From JBCBDX01 sp039815825 (GTDB lineage Bacteria > Pseudomonadota > Alphaproteobacteria > Rhizobiales > Rhizobiaceae), in the NCBI GenBank assembly GCA_039815825.1, contig JBCBYO010000013.1, forward strand, positions 1 to 64,000: a stretch of 64,000 nucleotides of DNA, written 5' to 3'. The position numbers were made by a program, and so were the translations under genes. The notes beneath the pieces were generated by a model. It did not search any database, was not told where the DNA came from, and worked only from the letters and a program-made list of their open reading frames with translations. Shown piece by piece: positions 61,232 through 64,000 of the stretch. Positions within the stretch are counted from its first letter, which is position 1, and every line of letters begins with the position of its first letter.

Positions 61232-62115
61232 GCAGTGCTTTACAACATCAATCCTCGTCATCGACACCCACCGTAGCTTTGGCATTGGGTGGCGGCGGTG
61301 CCCGTGGATTTGCCCACATTCACGTTTTGGAAGCGCTCGATGACTTGGGTATTCGCCCGTCGATTATTTCAGGATCGTCTATCGGCTCTTTGATGGGAGC
61401 TGCATACGCGTCTGGTATGACAGGCCAGGAGTTGCACGAATATACATTGGCTTTGGTGGGAAATCGCAAAGAGGTGTTGTCCAAATTTTGGCAAACCCGT
61501 CCGGCAAAGTTCAGCGATATTGTCGACGGCGGTTTTCGCTTTGGTCAGTTCAATGTGGAAAAAATCACGAAGGCATTTTTGCCCGAGCAAATCAAAGCCA
61601 CTTTGGAAGAACTGGAAATTCCACTTCTGGTCACAGCTACCGATTTTTATGGTCACTCATGCACCTATTTTGACAGTGGTGACCTGCACTCTGCCATTGG
61701 CGCATCATCTGCCATACCGGCGGTATTCAAGCCCGTTACCAGAAATGGCCGCGTTTATATTGACGGCGGTATCTTCAATCCCGTGCCCTATGATATTTTG
61801 GAAGGTAAAGCGGATATCGTGATCGGCGTTGATGTCATCGGCGGGCCGGTGGGCGATGAGGCGAAGTCCCCTACAGCTATCGAAAGCCTTTATGGCTCAT
61901 CGCAATTGATGATGCAGTCAATCATGCAGCTGAAGCTTGCCCAGTCGCCACCCGACGTATACGTCCGACCACCGGTATCCTCGTTTCGGGTCATGGATTT
62001 CTTTAAAGCCAAATTGATCTTGGAAGCGACCAAATCGATAAAGGAAGACTTCAAGTACAAGCTTGAAGCGGCCATGGAAATGCCGCGCCACGATAACGTC
62101 GAAACGGCTGTTTGA
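61228..62115 (+). CDS. Patatin-like phospholipase family protein
   Basis: A 295-aa protein with the patatin fold. The oxyanion hole is ALALGGGGARGFAHIHVLEA, the nucleophile elbow is SGSSIGSLMGAAY (Ser51), and the catalytic Asp lies in VYIDGGIFNPVPYD. The group resembles the RssA/NTE-like bacterial proteins of about 300 aa, with possible lipid acyl hydrolase activity. The start is GTG 61228, overlapping the rsmD stop. No signal peptide is visible. It converges on the MATE gene. Confidence 0.9.
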   Translation: MSSALQHQSSSSTPTVALALGGGGARGFAHIHVLEALDDLGIRPSIISGSSIGSLMGAAYASGMTGQELHEYTLALVGNRKEVLSKFWQTRPAKFSDIVDGGFRFGQFNVEKITKAFLPEQIKATLEELEIPLLVTATDFYGHSCTYFDSGDLHSAIGASSAIPAVFKPVTRNGRVYIDGGIFNPVPYDILEGKADIVIGVDVIGGPVGDEAKSPTAIESLYGSSQLMMQSIMQLKLAQSPPDVYVRPPVSSFRVMDFFKAKLILEATKSIKEDFKYKLEAAMEMPRHDNVETAV

Positions 62116-62123
62116 GCTCTGAT

Positions 62124-63542
62124 TTAACCGAGGCCCGCCGCCTTGCCGCTCGAGAGTGGATTGGCGGGAACATCCGAGTGTAAGTTCGGCGAAACTCTGT
62201 GGGCTTCGTTTTCCGCTCGGATCTCTATGCGGCCGATGACACGGAAACAGACAATCACAGCACCGAGTCCGAAGATAACAGCACCCAGTCCCCAGCCTGC
62301 AATGGCCCCTTGCGGTCCGTACCATTGGCTGCCCAGCCAAACAAAGGGGATCACGCCGAGCGTCGAACGCCCCCAATTGAACAGTGTGGAATAAAGTGCA
62401 AAGCCCAAATTATTGAACGCCGCATTGGCAACGAAAAGCCCGCCATTAAACAGGAACGTAATGGCCACAAACCGACAGAAGAATACAATCAAATCTCGCG
62501 CCTCGCCTTCCGCCTGAAATACATCTGCCAACGGTCCAGCGAAAACGAAGAGGGCGACACAGACCAAAAGAACATAGCCGAGCGTGAAAATCAGCGCATC
62601 GCGCATGGTTTCCCGCAAACGGTCGTAGAGTTTGGCCCCGTAATTCTGCCCAAGGATTGGCCCTACCGCCCCTGAGAGCGCAAAGATGACGCCAAAGGCA
62701 ACCGGAACAAGACGGCCAATGACGGCCCAAGCGGCCACCGCATCATCGCCATATCGGGCGATTTCTGCGGTTACGTAAGCGTTGCCAATCGGGGTGGCGA
62801 GTTGTGTCATGACTGCCGGTCCGGCAATCAACGAGAAGGGGATCAAAATCCGCCGGAACGTGGACACATCAGGGATCGCAACAAGCCCGTGTACAACCGC
62901 CGCGCCATGAAGGCCAACGAATCCGATGACGCATCTGGAGATCACCGTTGCAATCGCGGCACCGGTAACGCCCAAATCAAAGCCGAAAATTAAAATAGGG
63001 TCGAGCACCGCGGAAACCGCGCCGCCGATCAACGTCACATACATGGCGCGTTTAGCGTCACCGACACCGCGCAAAATGCCCGACGCACCCATGCCGACAG
63101 CCATGATGGTCGTAGAGGGCAGAACGATCTTCAAAAAATGATCTGCGATATCGAGCGTTTCGCCGGTAGCACCCAGCATGCTCAGCAATGGACGAGTGTT
63201 AAACCAGACAAGCGCGACCAACAAAGAAACGATAATCACGATCAGCAGTAAGGCGGTGCCACCATCCTTGGCCGCTTCCTCGCGATCACCCGCGCCAAGG
63301 TTCCGGGAAACAAGCGCGCCAGCACCAATGGTCATGCCAATAGCTGTCGAAATAAGGAAGAACTGCAGCGTCCCGGCGTACCCGATAGCAGCGGCGAGTT
63401 GCTTTTCGCCCAAAAGCGAGATGTAAAAGAGGTTGAGTGCATCAACGAGAAAGATCGCGATGAGGCCGACCGACGCGGTCAGGGTCATGACGATCACATG
63501 GCGCATTGTGGAACCGGTGGTGAATTTGCCGGCTTCGCTCAT
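62124..63542 (-). CDS. MATE-family efflux transporter
   Basis: A 472-aa protein with about 12 membrane segments in two homologous halves. Family signs are IGMTIGAGALVSRNLGAGDR in the first half and GAVGPILGQNYGAKLYDRLR in the second. MATE proteins exchange drugs or metabolites against Na+ or H+. Substrate unknown. The start overlaps the stop of the VOC gene by four bases (ATGA), so both are co-translated. The C-terminal 30 residues are polar. Confidence 0.9.
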   Translation of the reverse strand: MSEAGKFTTGSTMRHVIVMTLTASVGLIAIFLVDALNLFYISLLGEKQLAAAIGYAGTLQFFLISTAIGMTIGAGALVSRNLGAGDREEAAKDGGTALLLIVIIVSLLVALVWFNTRPLLSMLGATGETLDIADHFLKIVLPSTTIMAVGMGASGILRGVGDAKRAMYVTLIGGAVSAVLDPILIFGFDLGVTGAAIATVISRCVIGFVGLHGAAVVHGLVAIPDVSTFRRILIPFSLIAGPAVMTQLATPIGNAYVTAEIARYGDDAVAAWAVIGRLVPVAFGVIFALSGAVGPILGQNYGAKLYDRLRETMRDALIFTLGYVLLVCVALFVFAGPLADVFQAEGEARDLIVFFCRFVAITFLFNGGLFVANAAFNNLGFALYSTLFNWGRSTLGVIPFVWLGSQWYGPQGAIAGWGLGAVIFGLGAVIVCFRVIGRIEIRAENEAHRVSPNLHSDVPANPLSSGKAAGLG

Positions 63543-63964
63543 GTTGCAAACACCTTGCTCGGATCTGCAAACCCTTTGAACTCGAGCGCGTTGCCGGAAG
63601 GGTCTTTAACAAACAGTGTTGCCTGTTCTCCCGGTTGACCTTCAAAACGTTTGGTCGGACGGATGACCCAATCGATATCGTCGGCGGCCGTCAAACGACA
63701 CGCTAATGCGTCCCAATCTTTCATGGAAAGGACCACGCCAAAGTGTGGAATGGGCACTTCGATGCCGTCCACGATACCGCTGGCTGATGCTGCTGGTCGT
63801 GTGCCCAAATGGGCTGACATCTGATGACCGAAGAGGGAAAAATCAGTCCAGCTATCGGACGATCGACCTTCACTACATCCCAAAACCCCAAGATAAAACG
63901 CGCGTGTCTCATCCAGGTCACGGACCGGGAATGCGAGATGAAACGGTGATATATATTCGCTCAT
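63539..63964 (-). CDS. VOC-family (glyoxalase/dioxygenase-like) protein
   Basis: A 141-aa protein with the vicinal-oxygen-chelate fold. Seen are FHLAFPVRDLDETRAFYLGV (first beta-alpha-beta unit) and PTKRFEGQPGEQATLFVKDP followed by SGNALEFKGF (end of the second unit, with the Glu). Such proteins include glyoxalases, dioxygenases and drug-binding proteins. It is coupled to the MATE exporter downstream and, by an ATGA overlap, to the truncated gene upstream. Linkage with an exporter could mean toxin or antibiotic handling, but this is only inference. Confidence 0.85.
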   Translation of the reverse strand: MSEYISPFHLAFPVRDLDETRAFYLGVLGCSEGRSSDSWTDFSLFGHQMSAHLGTRPAASASGIVDGIEVPIPHFGVVLSMKDWDALACRLTAADDIDWVIRPTKRFEGQPGEQATLFVKDPSGNALEFKGFADPSKVFAT

Positions 63965-64000
63965 GATGCTGATGGTTCTTCGCTGAGCTTCTCTTGAACG
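63961..64000 (-). CDS. C-terminal end of a gene cut by the window edge
   Basis: The minus-strand frame is open from the window edge and ends VQEKLSEEPSAS at a TGA (63961-63963) that overlaps the VOC start codon as ATGA. This tight coupling is the only evidence that it is a real gene. Too little is visible to say what it encodes. Confidence 0.4.
   Translation of the reverse strand, partial: VQEKLSEEPSAS

Overview
The window looks like a chromosomal segment of an alphaproteobacterium, most likely of the order Hyphomicrobiales (Rhizobiales). Signs are the split hisS-hisZ-hisG operon, a tRNA-His without an encoded G-1 and with A73, the plant/alphaproteobacterial type of glutamate-cysteine ligase next to rsmE, a PdhS/PleC-like cell-cycle kinase, a BA14K-type protein, a CIRCE-controlled groESL operon and Tad-type pseudopilin genes. 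I cannot name the genus. No prophage, insertion sequence, CRISPR array or defence locus is visible, and most genes are housekeeping or transport.

Layout. 1-2414: 3' part of a putrescine ABC transporter operon (potG partial, potH, potI). 2411-7754: small membrane protein, AsmA-like protein and a large PAS histidine kinase. 8003-8079: tRNA-His. 8107-15567: xseA, a drug/metabolite exporter, a DUF937 protein, gshA-rsmE and conserved hypotheticals. 15643-24774: an alpha-hydroxy-acid oxidation region with lldD, a FadR-type GntR regulator, a DUF3422 protein, a LysR regulator and glcD-glcE-(membrane protein)-glcF. Matching 19-bp palindromes lie upstream of the GntR gene and of glcD. 24788-31428: BASS transporter, L,D-transpeptidase, tag, DUF1801, second EamA exporter, BA14K protein, gnd and a secreted protein. 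31508-34895: hisS-hisZ-hisG. 35024-38181: DUF427, glutathione transferase, universal stress protein and a clear creatinase. 38232-41361: a receiver-like protein without its phosphoacceptor Asp, divergent from a PAS-GGDEF-EAL protein. 41480-44346: SulP transporter and GT61 glycosyltransferase.

44405-47056 is the most unusual stretch. The groES-groEL operon has a well-formed sigma70 promoter and CIRCE. It ends in a tandem array with a 130-bp period. Each unit repeats the last codons and stop of groEL plus its terminator, and an assembly gap of 100 N interrupts the array. 47081-51569 holds a VWA-domain TadG-like protein, two TadE-like proteins and a degenerate EAL protein resembling TipF. 51697-64000 holds a HAD hydrolase, ribF, two SDR genes, ileS, a lipoprotein, tadA, rluB-like, rsmD, a patatin, then a MATE exporter and VOC protein following a gene cut by the window edge.

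How genes work together. LldD and GlcDEF would feed electrons from lactate/glycolate-type hydroxy acids to the respiratory chain. HisS, HisZ-HisG and tRNA-His link histidine synthesis to charging. The c-di-GMP-type proteins and Tad genes suggest surface attachment control; this last link is inference from proximity only. I found no obviously new multi-gene system. The best leads are the groEL-tail/terminator array, the shared palindrome in the glycolate region and the degenerate signalling proteins.
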